Shown here piece by piece: positions 47,866 through 60,625 of a stretch of 64,000 nucleotides of DNA (position 1 is its first letter; the number at the start of each line of letters is the position of its first letter). Where the stretch lies: NCBI GenBank assembly GCA_963920635.1, contig OY987299.1, positions 19,353,901-19,417,900 of the forward strand. The letters run 5' to 3'. The DNA is from Pseudeuparius sepicola (Eukaryota; Arthropoda; Insecta; Coleoptera; Anthribidae). A model generated the notes under the pieces. The model had not been told where the DNA came from and searched no databases. It saw only the letters and a list, made by a program, of their open reading frames with translations. Position numbers and translations under genes: made by a program.

Positions 47866-48345
47866 CCTACCTCTATGAATAAGTTTTTCTCGTCACACAA
47901 GATTGTTTAAATAAGCATGTCTCTAGATCTAGTAGTAACCGAGGTACCTTGAAAAGACATCGAAGATGGAAATCCCTGTAGTTGCCTTACTAATATATAG
48001 AATGCCTCTGGGAAAACCACATATAGGTATATGCGTATTAATCTGTACAGGTGGTTCACACGAATCTGGTACAAAACAGTCTACTAATGAATCGCAACTG
48101 GTTTTGACGGCTAGTGGCCACTCAACTACTACATCTGCGTCAAGGGGAATGGTATTTTACAAGCGCATTTAAAATTCTGTGTGCAGTGTGCTCGCCGATT
48201 CTTCGTAAAATATTATTAACGGAATTTTCTAAATGAAATTATTATTCACTTCGTAAATAACATGAATTTTTTTGTCTTTGCGTATCTAGTAGTTAAAATT
48301 ATATTTATAATTTAAAATTAATTATAAATTAAACCGAGCACTTAT
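47866..48345. repeat. Dispersed repeat, copy A right part
   Basis: It continues the homology to 50335-50850 (CTCGTCACACAAGATTGTTT, AAGCGCATTT..AATT, ATTATTAACGGAATTTTCTA) after the Tc1 insertion. Confidence 0.7.
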
Positions 48346-48346
48346 A

Positions 48347-48730
48347 CAGTGTGTTTCACTTTAATTAATTATTTTTTAACGGGGGCGGCCTATTTTCGAA
48401 AACTTTTTTTAAATATGGTACTCCAAAAGCTCTACATCCTGGTACATGCTATTTTAAAATTCGCCCTTTCCCTAGCCTACTACGATAACAAATAATACCC
48501 CAAAAATGAAGAAAGTATATTAGGCATTTTGTTACGAAAAAAACAATTATCACTATCGATTTAAGCACATTTGAATACCCCGAATCCCAAGTTTCAATGT
48601 CGTAACTTATACCGAGTGTTCACAATTTAGGTGCAAAAAATGAAAAAATCGACTTTTTGAGAGTGCCCTGTGTAAACGACACTGAGTCTCTTCCAAATGT
48701 TAGGTTGGCAATGGATAGGCCACCCCAGGT
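48347..48730. mobile_element. MITE arm, CAGTGTGTTTCACTTTAA type
   Basis: The sequence recurs inverted at 50940-51345 in repeat copy B, so this piece inserted independently or flipped in the two copies. It has a single end with TA; the other end is unclear. Confidence 0.55.
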
Positions 48731-50019
48731 AAGTATACATAGGTGAGTATTCATAATGTCCCAGTTGTAAATGTCATACGTGAATAAAACTGGAGATAGA
48801 AAGAAGTTCAAATTATGCCCATAAGTTCAAAATTATAAAAAAAAAATATTTTAAATGTCATAATTTAAGCTAACGTTGAAACAAGTATAAGTTTTCCTGT
48901 TTTATCAAAAATCTAAGCATTCTAGGACAAATTTGCAAGAATTATTTTTTATGTGAAATTGAATGGGGATTATAGGGACACATTAACTGAAATACGCCAT
49001 AGGCGTGCATAATTTTACTCGTCCGCACTCCACTATGGTGCACTTAAGCGAACTCTACTGCCTCAAGTCTATTGCCTCCTATCGTTCATATAAATGGTAC
49101 CAAATAGCATAGCAGATTGGTATCTTTTATCGTTCCCAAAATTTTCAGGAAAGCCTGTTTTTTTAGATAAATTTGCATACCCTGTGTATCTTTCATATTA
49201 AGCATTTTTGAATATTATGTTCATATGCATTTTTTTTAGAATTTAGAACTTGGACGCTCTATATATATATTTTTTAATTTTTACATGTATGAGAGAATAT
49301 AAACTCTACCAAGACCTTTGAACCATGGCGTTACTCTATTAACGATACTATGCATTTCCATTTACAAACCCCACGATAAATTATTATGTTCAAGTAATCT
49401 TGCTTTTATAGTAAATTAATATGGATTCAAACATGATATTATGCACAACATAATAGCCGCTAGCTGCGCAGTAAATAATCTGATTTTGATAATTTTTGAA
49501 TCGTATTAAATCTTGCTAATTTAAGTAATATTCCGCGGCCCCAAAATGTATTTTAAACGATGACTTGCTGTTATACAGGGTCTCTCAATAGTTACTTCGT
49601 TTATTGTTGGATGTTCCTTCTTGATATTCGCTGAATTAAGGTTGGAAAATTATTTTATACATTTGTTGTAATATTTTCGGAACCGTTAGGTCAATCAATT
49701 TTGTTTTTTACAGGGAAATTCGAAATATGGTTTAATTTTTAACTGGTGTGTAGATGTAGAAAGCTCAAGTTATGCCACGCCCGATGCATAAATCTAGTTA
49801 CAATTTTTTTGTACCTCGCATATTGGCCTCGGTTAATTTTCTGACGTTCTACGCACGTATAGTAGAATTATTGCTACGTTTTTTGCACCACCCTATATTA
49901 CTATTAAATTATTTGGCGCTCTTATATAAAAATTATAGTTTTGCGGACGGCACCTCAGTCCTTTATCATGGTGGAAGAGAATTTGCTAAAGTAAACATTT
50001 GGTTCAACACAGTTGAAGT
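48731..50019. other. Non-coding, transposon scraps
   Basis: Single MITE-like ends near 49576 (CAGGGTCTCTCAATAG) and 49889 (CACCACCCTATATTAC) are present. No gene is recognised. Confidence 0.4.
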
Positions 50020-50850
50020 TGACTTCACATTCGAATTCCTCGGAAAATTCTACACAAGTCTGGTTTTCGAACCATCAACTTATCTTTAAAATTATCGTAA
50101 TAATCGGGTTTATCACGTTAACTGGAACAACCTAAAAGGTTGTTTCGTGGGTAAGGAACTATCCCTTTGTTTATATACATATTATACATATTATAGTGGA
50201 TACCACCCTTATTTATACGTCTCTGTATAAACAAGGATACCACTAATCTTGATCCCTGTGTCACAATGGCCAACAGTGCAATTTCCATTGTCGACCATTG
50301 TGACGCAGGGATCATTATTCGTGATATCAAAGTATACCTACCTCTATAAATAAGATTTTCTCGTCACACAAGATTGTTTTGTTTAAATAAGCATCTCTCT
50401 AGATCTAGTAGTAACCCAGGTAGGTACCTTGAAAATACATCGAACTATCGGAGATGGAAAACCCTGAACCCTGTAGTTACCTATACCTTTATATATTTGT
50501 TCTGTCGTTACGTTATCTGTGGTCTTACCGTTGATTGAGGAAGCTTACTAATATCGTCGATGGAGGAAGGAATCCTCAATCAACGCTAGAATGCCTCTGG
50601 GAAAACCACATATAGATATGCGTATTAATCTGTACAGTCTACTAATGAAACGCAAGTGGTTTTGACGGCTAGTGGTCACTTAACTACCACATATGCGTCA
50701 AGAGGAATAGTATTTTACAAGCGCATTTACAATTTTGTGTGCAGTGTGCTCTCCGATTCTTCGTAAAATATTATTAACGGAATTTTCTAAATGAAATTAT
50801 TACTCACTTCGTAAATAACATGATTTTTTTTGTCTTTGCGTATCCAGTAG
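50020..50850. repeat. Dispersed repeat, copy B (uninterrupted)
   Basis: Full-length counterpart of 41470-41816 plus 47866-48345, including the 63-bp hairpin (50251-50313). It lacks the foldback and Tc1 insertions and so documents the empty site. Confidence 0.7.
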
Positions 50851-50939
50851 TGATAGACAAGGGTATAACACATAGGTTTCCGTATTTATTATGGACAGGA
50901 ACACTCTGTATTAGATAAGCAGATGATATTGTGCAAATT

Positions 50940-51345
50940 GATACAGTAGGTGACTCCCAATTCATTGGCAACCCAACATTTGGAAGAGACTCAGTATCGT
51001 TTACACAGGGCACTCTCAAAAATTCGGTTTTTCATTTTTTTGCACCTAAATTGTGAACACTCGGTACCAGTTTCGACATTGAAACTTGGTATTCGGAGTA
51101 TCCAGATGTGCTTAAATTGATAGAGATATTGGTTTTTTTTTTCGTGGAAAAATGCCTAATATACTTTCTTCATTTTTGGGGTCTTATTTATTATCGTAGT
51201 AGGCTAGGGAAAGGGCGATTTTTAAAATAGCATGTACCAGGATGTAGAGCTTATGGAGTGCCATATCTAAAAAAAAGTTTTCGAAAATAGGCCGCCCCGT
51301 TAAAAAATAATGAATTGTCGCCACTTAAAGTGAAACACACTGTAT
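50940..51345. mobile_element. MITE arm, inverted copy of 48347-48730
   Basis: It ends AAGTGAAACACACTG before TA and reads as the complement of the 48347 segment (AACGGGGCGGCC, CATGTACCAGGATGTAGAGC). Confidence 0.55.
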
Positions 51346-52426
51346 ATTTTTTGAAATCTGAAAAAAAAAGTTTTATTAGGCAAAAAAATAATCATAAGGG
51401 ATGACCCGTCCATAAACCGATTGCGCGCGGCGTTGCTTGATTTTGACGATCGCTCTACCTAGGTCAAGTATCACGAGGCACGGCGCTTCCCAACAGAAAC
51501 TCCAAACTGCTGCCTGTTGTGCAGCCTTCATGGAAAATAGATTGATATTCAAACCTATTAAAATATCTATACCGAAAGATTGCGCTGCTATAGGTAACAA
51601 TTTCGCAATGTATAAGAACAGTTAAATGGGCCTTTATTGGCCGGGTTTTGAATATTTTGTCACGTTTGACGGGCGATGGCCCCGCGTCTGATGTTTAAAA
51701 TCTCGCCAAGGCCTACTTATTGAAAAAATCGTACAATAATGGGCTACTTCAGTGCCGATTTCTGAGTTTTTAATGGCGATTTTGAGACACTTCACTGCCG
51801 ATTTCAAGAAAAAATAATATCATCGATATTTTCTTTTAGGCGAGAAATTCAAAACACAACCGAATAATACTGGCATTTTTGCCAACATTCCAAATTGTCT
51901 GCTCTCCATTTAGGAAACCAACTCCATATTTTCTCAACACAACTTGTAGGAACACGGCAACTCTGCAGTATTTCAGCAGTCACTAGCGGGAATTTGAATG
52001 ACAGTTATTTTAGGCATTTTCCGGCCCTACATTCGGACCTATTATCCCAGAAAAAATACGAACCTTTTTTCTGGGCTATTATCTTATGTCATAATAATTG
52101 GGTGGGGTGATACATATTGAACTGCCATAAGAATCGATTGGAGGTAAAAAATATTAAAATGCCTAACTTAGATTCTATCTTACACCGCTATCAACGACAG
52201 AATAAGTTTCAAAAATGAAAAATGTAACAAATAAATTGGTCAGAGATGTTGCAGTTACTGAGTGCTTACATTTTTTTAAACTATGTACATACCCGAGAAG
52301 AAGAAATAATATAAAAATATAAAAAAATGACGAGAAATAGAGATACCCAAGTGTTCCTTAATCTAAATAGTTCTTGACTTGAAAACACCTAATATAATAT
52401 AGACTTGCTGTTTTATTAGCTTAGAT
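51346..52426. other. Unassigned sequence
   Basis: No gene, RNA or bounded repeat that I can support. Confidence 0.4.
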
Positions 52427-53534
52427 CAGTGGCGGCTCGTCTATACGGGCTGTGGGGCTACAGCCCCCCCCCCCCCAGTAGAAAATACGCCCGCAAACAA
52501 CCGATAAGTAAAGTTCGAGTCCGGGCAATCTGGCAATTTAACGCTCGGAATTACGATCACGATTAAAGACGACTCTGATACATTTGGCAACGTTGCCCGG
52601 CTCGTAGTCTGTTGTCTTTGTTCAAAGATAAATAGCGCAACGGGAGTGGTTAAAGCCGTCGCGTGGGAGGTACGGCTAGGAATGTTGCCAGCCGGTTACG
52701 CGGGAAAAGAAGAACACATGACCGGGTGCGAGGGGAGCGCGGGAGTAGGCGGGAGGGGGGCACGGAGGGGCGCGATTGGATGGCTTTTGCTTTTTAGTTC
52801 CGCGCCGCGTCTGGTCTGTCTGTTGTCGCGTGATTCGTCCTCTAAACAAAAAATAAAAAATACGAGCTTTCTTTCGGCACATGAATTGTTCTACAGAACT
52901 AGCATTTTTAGCAAGGTTTGTATTGCCGCTCAGTTAAATTCCACGTACCGGCTAAACATTATTAAACATACCGAAACCGTGGATAAAAATAGATATAGTT
53001 TAAAAATAATAATAAACTGCATAACATTTTGTGGAAAACTAGAATTAGAGGGTTACGAGGACAGGACGAAAAAGAAGATTCTCAGTTCTCATCATCGTGG
53101 TATTTTTCTAGAATTAATCGATTTTACATCCGAGCTCAATTCTATTATGGAAGGACATTTAAAAAGTTCTACAGTGTTCAAGGGTAGATCAAAAAACGGT
53201 GCAAAATGAAATTTTGAACAGTATGCTGAAAGTTTATATCCAAGAATTCGAGCCATTGGCAAATGGTAATGATATTTAGATATTTACATGATGGAAATGT
53301 TTGCGTTACTAACTTTTTAAAAAACGGAAAAAAATGGGAAATATTGTTTTATGGACTTTTTATATTAATTATGCAAAAATAAGTAATTACTAATAAAAAT
53401 AAAAAGGTCCATGCCGGAAATAGGTACTCTCCTCGGTACCCACCTATTTTTTTTAGTTGTCCACGAATGACGAGTGTGTTCCATTTTCTTTTCAAAACGT
53501 AGCCCACCTTGCATTAACCCACGATCCGCCACTG
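52427..53534. mobile_element. hAT element with internal deletion, 1108 bp
   Basis: It is flanked by the 8-bp duplication GCTTAGAT (52419-52426 and 53535-53542). Ends CAGTGGCGGCTCGT and CAGTGGCGGATCGT (inward) are typical hAT termini. It retains a piece of transposase coding sequence. The 5' part is GC-rich with a C-run near 52467. Confidence 0.88.
52646..53209 (+). pseudogene. hAT (ZMYM1/DUF4371-like) transposase N-terminal remnant
   Basis: The later half of this frame reads VDKNRYSLKIIINCITFCGK, RGIFLELIDF and LNSIMEGHLKSSTVFKG. These match the start of the catalytic region of ZMYM1-like hAT transposases ('.KNR..L..II.CI.FCG', 'RGNFLEL', 'LENHL'). The frame stops soon after, and the DDE core and dimerisation domain are absent, so it is inactive. 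Confidence 0.7.
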
Positions 53535-54322
53535 GCTTAGATCTCAATTAATATGTCTGTAAAAATATTTGTCTTGTCATTGATGTCAGTCACGTATAAA
53601 CCTGCATGCATAATAAGTTTTTGTGCATATCCTTGTTTACTTATAAAGCAGATTTCTAATGCACTGTTAGTGTGTTATTTTTAAATATCCTATAGCGCCT
53701 ATAAACTTTGAAGAATACTTCGTTCTCCGCCTATATTTTCAATTTATTTTAAGGCTTACTTCTTTATTCGCGCTACTAAAACGAGCGCAATCATCGGAGA
53801 TCACTTATGGCCATAACCATAAACCATAAAAATAAAATTGCTCTTGCGGCCGTGGGCGAGGGAACAATTAATTTTCGTACTTTGATGGAGGGGCTCCGGC
53901 ACCGGCGACCCGGTAACTTGATAGCCCGGATTTAGTCCTCTTTTGAAAGGAGGTTGCCATAGCGACAGAGTGCTTTCCGGCGCTAAGCCAGTGGCGTCTC
54001 TATTGAATGTCGGTCGCCGTTTTCTACTTACACGTAGGTACATACATATCAATATAACCGTTTTCCCAAGAGGCCTGCAGCGCTGTGTCTTGCCAATCCC
54101 ACCTTTGATATGACGATGACGACGGTGTGTTGCACAGATGATCTACGATCTACTCCCAAGAATCTAAAATGTTTTGTGGCGATATGATCGTGAGAGTGTT
54201 GGGATGTACGAGTAGCTATAAAGTCCATCCACAATGTTCCCCGTCGCATACTCTTGCCGCAAATCTCTCTTAGCTTGAGTATAAGCTGTTTTTTATTGAA
54301 GCTGACAGCTAACTTTAAACCC
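53535..54322. other. Unassigned sequence, moderately GC-rich at 53830-54000
   Basis: The stretch around 53850-54000 (GGCTCCGGCACCGGCGACCC) is richer in CpG than its surroundings. I could not find a convincing exon in it. Confidence 0.35.
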
Positions 54323-54446
54323 GATTTAAATAATTATGCAGATGAGTAAACAAACCAAATTTTGAATGCATATAAGTATAGCCTGGAAAAGAAATATCAT
54401 ATTTTCAAAATTTGGTTCGTGTACTCATTTGCATTTTATTTAAATC
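54323..54446. repeat. 124-bp hairpin
   Basis: GATTTAAATAATTATGCAGA..AACCAAATTTTGAA (left, about 43 nt) pairs with the right arm TTCAAAATTTGG..ATTTAAATC at roughly 85% match, with a loop of about 38 nt. It resembles a short MITE or a long pre-miRNA-like fold. Confidence 0.55.
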
Positions 54447-56285
54447 GACTTTGTTGGGCAAATTTTTGTGTCGCCGTTTTGAAAAGGTTATGAAATTTCG
54501 CAACCACAACGCAAAGAGAGAGTGTGGGTGTGCGCAATATTTTTCAGGTTCACAACATTCGTATTTTTTGTCCGCATTCTTTCATAGCAGTGATTCTTTA
54601 ATTTGATGGAATTAAGGTTACTCTGACACTTTTGGGAACTTTAATTTATCATCTTATTATTTCTTCTTTATCCTAATAGATTTCTACATAAAATATTAGA
54701 ACACTCTGGGTGAACGGCCAAAAGAGTTGGTTTCCCATTGTGCAACTTCTTGGTATTATCGGTTTCTGACATAGGTTTCTGAACTAGGTCGCGCCTTTCT
54801 AAGTACCTAGGTACATGTTTGCAGCTAATGTTTGAGGATTAACTTAAGTCATGGCCATGTTTCGTTGCTGGCTATTTTGCACTAGCTGATGAGCAATATA
54901 GGTACCATAACAAGCTAGAAACAGTCAACGGTCTCTGTCTACTCACTTTCGAACAATTCAGCATGTATCGACTGTATCGTACCTACCTAACCAAGCAATC
55001 CACTGATCGATATTGGATTCTGGTGCGCCCGTCAGAGAAAAGTTTTGTTCTTCTAGAGTTTATTTTGTTATTTATGTCAATATCTAACTGTTAAAAATTA
55101 AAATAATAATATCCATACACAACACAAAACACGATTGTGCATGCTACATATCATGGACGTGGACGCTACTGTCTTACAACATTTTCGGAGCTCACTCAAT
55201 GCAACAAGTAACCCATTTTCCTCGCCCTGCTGAATTAATTTAACTGCCTTTCCTGATTTATTCCCTTTCCGATTATTTGAATTGCATGGGAGGATGAGAA
55301 GGTTTAGAACAATCTGGATTCTATTGAACGAATGTGTTTAAATAAGCACGGTAGATATATTGAACACAAAAATAAGAAAGAAAAAATACACCAGGTAGTG
55401 GTGTATTCATGTGATTCACACTTTCTAAAGAGGATAGTAATAGGATGATCTCGCTTAATGGATTGCAGGAGATTTAATCTAATCATATCGTTGGGCTGAA
55501 TATGTTTCACTTTTAGTTCTATATTGGTAATAAATAATTCTGGAACTCTGTAGTTGTATTGTCACTTTGCTCTAGTAGCAGCAAGCAATTATTGTCATTG
55601 CGGGCGCGATTTAGTCTCATTATTTGCTTACCGTGTCGTGTTCCGTCATCATTCAAGATTGGCGCATTGTCCTTGGAATAGCTTCAACTTGAAGTACTTT
55701 TTCTCGTTAGGAAAATAGCATAAATACGCCCTTATACTACTCACAATCTTACCATTTCCAACTCTTTGTCATTAAGTTCGTTTGAGACGGAGTTTTCCAG
55801 TAAACTACCTACTTTAGCTGCTACCTTATAATAGATGTATCGATGTATCGAAACAAATGCGTTAGTTAAGTTTCTAACGTGAAAATTCTGAAGATATACT
55901 TTGCACAAAGGAGTGAATTCCGGGAAGTCGTTCTGAATAAGAACCATATACCTATAGCGACCTATACCACCCAAAAGACGAGAGAATATTTGAAGGCCAT
56001 TTTGAACCCTAAATTAAGCAGGTATTTGAAAATGGTACCTATATATAAGATTGTTCTATAAATTTCAGTGCCTGCTTGAGTAATTGCTACTTCTAGATAA
56101 TGTAATCAGCCATGTCTTCTTCTGGAAAGTGTATAAGCTAAATAATTTGTTCTGATTGTTCATTCTGACAAATGATTCATTTTTGATAAAAAAAATCATA
56201 CTTTTACTTACTCATAGCCCATCCATTTCTTTATTACGACATGCAAAAATGAAGCACAACCGCAATATGAAAGTTAATTTCAAAA
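54447..56285. other. Unassigned sequence
   Basis: I see no gene, RNA or bounded repeat here. Low repeat content compared with the rest of the window. Confidence 0.4.
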
Positions 56286-58045
56286 AGACATAGCCAGGTC
56301 CAATATTTAGGGGGGGCAACAATATTTTTTGAGGGGGCGGGGCGAGATTTGACCATAATTTCAAAATACAAAAAAAGGGGAAAGTATCAATTTTTATGTT
56401 TATTTAAAAGAAACAAATTGATAACAAAAAAATATATACAGTGTGGTCATTTAAGTGTGCAACATATGGGACTTTTTTTATTAATTGCACAACCAAAATA
56501 CAGACATTACCAAAAGTTGATGCATGTTCAATAATCATATTAGCTCCACTTAGAATCGTTGCAAGTTAAACAGCATACAGGGTAGGTAAAAAAATATAAA
56601 AATTTGACAAGAGTAAAGTACACTTATTCAAAAAAAATTCAGCAAAAGGTTATTAAAAAAAAGTCGTTTAGAATTAAAAGCTATGCCTAAATACCAAAAA
56701 ATAGCCTCCTAAGAAAAAAATTGTTTGTCAATTAATTTCCAGTTTCTTAATAAACATTTAAAATAAAAATTTTGCACCTTAAATGAGAGTTTTTTAATAT
56801 ACACATTATCATTGCTAATGTTTTACCTTGTTCGGAAGAATTTTTGGGAAATTTTAAAGTTTTAAGTTTTGTTTAATATCGTTGCAACAAACATGAAGTT
56901 TGTGATTCCCTAAAAAAATACAAATCTAAGTTAATTTTACAAATATGCTTGAATTTGAACAAAGTTATGTGAAATTGATATAATTTTGACTGATTTATGA
57001 AACTGTTTAGGGTGAATATTAAAACAAATTTTTTTAGGAAATTATTAATGTTTTTCAAAAAATATATATATTTCTTTTTCCTAGGAGGCCATGTTTTGGT
57101 ATTTAGGCATAACTTTTAATTCTAGACAACTTTTCTTAATAAGATTTTGCTGAATTTTCTGAAATAGGATACTTTACTCTTGTACAATTTTTATATTTTT
57201 TGACTTACCCTGTATGATGTTTGACTTGCGCAACCATTCTAAGTGCGCCTAATATGATTATCGAACATGCCCCAACTTTCGGGAATATTTGTATTTTCGT
57301 TGTGCAATTAATAAAAAAATCCCATATGTTGCACACTTAAATGACCTCACTGTATATTTTTCTTCTTCATAACAAGAAAATATAATTTGCGAATACTAAA
57401 TGTATCCGTAGGTATCACCACAGAAAATATAGTTCCACAACAGAAACCTCCTTAACGATACCTGTTAAATGGATTCCAACTACAGACTCCAAAAACAAGC
57501 AGATTGCATTTCTTTGAAATGATATTTTCCCAAAATATAATCTTTCGTAGATGAGCCAACATTTAATAGTGGACCTCAATATCAATGCATTTGGAAAATA
57601 TTAAGCTTCAAAGTTGGAGTCCTTTTGACAGCTGTCATTAAGGAGCTCTCTGTTGTGAATATATTTTCAGTGGTATCACAAACTTAACTCAGCCTCAGAA
57701 CCAGTTATAATATAAAAAATACAAAAAATAAACAAAGTATTAAGTAGGTATGTATACTACTACCACATATCTACTTATTTAAAAAAACCTACTGCCATAC
57801 AAGATAATTCATATAAGAACACACTATATGTGAATTAAAATAATTTGTAATTTTCTATTTTTTATTGTTATTAAATTATTGTACAAATAAATCAAAATTA
57901 ATTTGACGGGTCTGTTTGCTTTCAAACGCTAAATATACCAAGTTTGCCATTTTATCATGACTCATTGAATATCACTATAGAGGGGGCAACAATTTTTTCC
58001 AGAGGGGGCATCGCCCCCTCTGCCCCCCCCCCCCTAGCTACAGGC
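56286..58045. mobile_element. Possible hAT-like element with G-rich subterminal ends, hosting a MITE
   Basis: TAGCCAGGTCC..TTAGGGGGGGCA at the left resembles the complement of the right end (GGGCCTGTAGCTAGGGGGGG). Both inner flanks carry CAACAAT.TTTTT.GAGGGGGC. No clear target duplication. It contains the nested MITE at 56439. Confidence 0.45.
56439..57352. mobile_element. TIR MITE, 914 bp (CAGTGTGGTCATTTAAGTGT)
   Basis: TA-flanked; the ends are complementary apart from small changes, and the arms extend for hundreds of bp. A half copy is at 34975-35456. No transposase. Confidence 0.85.
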
Positions 58046-58084
58046 CCGCATGGAAATGAATATAACTAGGACAAGGCTAGGACA

Positions 58085-58406
58085 ACGGCCCTCGTAAAAT
58101 AAACTAGACCGCCATTGGGCCTTAGTCTCTCCACCAATTTTTAGCCATCCGGCAGAGGGCGCTGGCGCCGGCCTGGACAGCCGCCATATTGTGTGCATTC
58201 TAGGGGTTTTCGAGTGCATTCTAGGGGGAAAGCGAAATTTGTAGTGGCAACACAAAATGACATTTGACAAAGGCCAACCACGGCCCTCGTGCATTTGACA
58301 TTTGACAGCCAATGACGTGTGCGCCCAATGTGGCCAACCTTTCGATGGGACAAATGCAAGTGATTGTATTAGAAAATCAGTCCAGTTTATTTTACGAGGG
58401 CCGTGA
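58085..58406. mobile_element. 322-bp MITE with 8-bp TSD
   Basis: It is flanked by CTAGGACA (58077-58084 and 58407-58414). Ends ACGGCCCTCGTAAAATAAAC and the complement of the right side form TIRs of about 25 bp. A GGCCCTCGTGCATTTGACAT piece repeats the terminus internally. Confidence 0.8.
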
Positions 58407-58730
58407 CTAGGACACACAAGTATGTGATTTCTCGGAAAGCTTTCCAAGTATACAAAATAGCCACAGCGAGTTTTTATTTATACACCACACAAATTGCTAC
58501 CATATGGATAAAAATAGCGGCTAATTACATCTCTTTCCCTGCACCTTGCCGTGCGAAGTAAAGCGAAAGCGGAATAGCGAATAGCTGTAATCGCTGTAAT
58601 GCATGTAACCACAGAAAATATACGCTACGCGGATAGCCATTCGGATAGTTCTTGTTAAATTTTTGGTGAATGCGGCGGGTAGCAATCTTTCGTGTCTAAG
58701 GCTTATAGCAACGCTTATAGCGTTGGGTGA

Positions 58731-58922
58731 AGTTTAAACCTTCAGTCAACGACAAAAGCGTTGGGTGAAGATTTAAAAAGAGAATCTACGCCCATGGAAC
58801 AGCGTGCCGATTTAAAAACATCTCCGGAGCCCGCTGGCACCCTCTACATTCCGGACCAGAAATTAAAGCTGATCGATATCATAAATCTTCTGGCATCTTC
58901 GCCGGAGCCATCTTGCGGCTAG
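58731..58922 (+). CDS. Candidate small ORF or exon, unrecognised
   Basis: An open frame of about 63 codons ends TAG at 58920-58922. Its ATG at 58794 would give a 42-residue peptide, MEQRADLKTSPEPAGTLYIP to LLASSPEPSCG, with two SPEP motifs. The local base composition is more balanced than its surroundings. A direct repeat GCGTTGGGTGAAG(A)TTTAAA precedes it. No family is recognised. It could be a chance frame. Confidence 0.25.
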   Translation, partial: SLNLQSTTKALGEDLKRESTPMEQRADLKTSPEPAGTLYIPDQKLKLIDIINLLASSPEPSCG

Positions 58923-59626
58923 CGGAAGTAACAATTATTCACAGTCAGTGTCGCTGACTCAAAAGCAAAGTCTAGAAAACAGCACACTGTTTTCTGGGGT
59001 ATACTGGGATACCTCGGTAGGAATTACAGATGGGACATTTCGAGTCTGGCAATATCTTGATTTTGACTTTTGACAGGGTTTTACTTGACATTAAGCCCTG
59101 GGAATTGGGCCCGGAGAAAGTGAAAGGTTAGAAAGCGATTTTGTGCGAATTTTGGAGCTGAAAGAATATTCTTGGGCAGTGACAGTAATCTGACAAGTTT
59201 ATTTGTGATTTTTGAAGGCTAAACAATAAAGGTGGTAACCAAGGTAACGAGTTTGGACTGTGATTTTTGAGATTCATTACAATATTATTTGCCCCTTTCA
59301 CTGCTCCCTTTCGCGACCAGAAATTTACTTGGGGAAAGGACCCGCCCAAATACACTTATTAAACAGGGGTATCATTCCATCCTTTTCCCTTCAATAGAAA
59401 TCGTATATTACATCAACCACACACATGCAGAAAATACAGACACAAACTTTTATATTTCCAGCTCCATAGATGGTGTTTATTTTCAACGGGTACGTTGGGA
59501 TCTATAGTAAACCCTAGAGCTGCGGGTGAGACGAATTAATTAATAATTAGTTTCGAAACTCTTTTTACACATTGTGAAACTATTGACTAGTGGGGGACTA
59601 TTATTAGTGCCAAAACAAATAACATA
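58923..59626. other. Unassigned sequence
   Basis: No gene, RNA or bounded repeat that I can support. Confidence 0.4.
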
Positions 59627-60625
59627 CAGTGTGTCCAACTTTAAAGCTGTACAAATCCGTAAAATCTTCATTTTTGGAGACAATCGCCCAAACTTTTTTT
59701 GTTTGAAAGGCCTTCAAAAACCTCTTCTTTTGACCTTCCTGTCATTTTCAAAATGCAAATCCAGGGCCGGCTGCGATTTTTTTATACCCTCGATTTTCAC
59801 GAAAACCATTTAGCGATTTTTTTATTTAAAATATAACCCCACAGCATTAATCAGAACACCCAAAAACCCCTTTACACCAAATTTGAATAAAAAATATACA
59901 GGGAGTTCCAATCTGCAGGGTGTCAAAATTGAGCAAAATAGGACTTTTAAAGGCATCTGCCAAGTCAAGATTGCCATGGAATCCCCTCAAAACAGTTAAA
60001 TAGTCAATAAGACCACTCAAGGTGTTGGTGTGCAAAGATCCAATACAAAATATACAGAGTGTTCTTATCTGTGCCATCTCAAATTACTGAATTTTTTCTA
60101 CTTTATGTCAAAAATCGAGTATATCAAAACCGCTCCACACACTATAAACAAACTAAATCTAAAAAATACAGAAGCCTGCCAGTCAGTAAGTCCATATCAG
60201 TTAAGGTGGCTGGTGTGCCACAACAGGAAACACACAGAAAATGTAACATCTTAGACAGTGACTTTGTTGAGTAAGGTCCAATAATTTAAATCGTTTTTAT
60301 TTGTTAGTTGGCATTTTGTAAAGAAATACATTACTTTTGTGTTTATCAATATTTTTTCAATGATTCCACAGCACTCATGACCCATATAAAGTTTCATAAA
60401 AATTCAGCATTTTGAGATGGCACAGATAAGAATACTCTGTATATTTTGTATTGGACCTTTGCACACCGATACCTTGAGTGGTCCTATTGACCATTAAACT
60501 GTTTTGAGAGGATTCCCTGGCACACTTGACGACGAAGGCCTTTCAAACAAAAAAAAAAGGTTAGGCGATTATCTCCAAAAATGAAGATTTTACGGATTTG
60601 TACAGTTTTAAAGTTGGACACCCTG
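59627..60625. mobile_element. Foldback MITE, 999 bp, same family as 42918-43711
   Basis: CAGTGTGTCCAACTTTAAAG at the left is mirrored by CTTTAAAACTGTAC-type sequence and AAGTTGGACACCCTG at the right; TA-flanked. Arms are longer than 350 bp. No transposase. Confidence 0.8.

Noticed and set aside
58034..58447. 137-codon frame on the - strand
   Set aside because: It runs through the 322-bp MITE and its flanks; composition, not coding, explains it.
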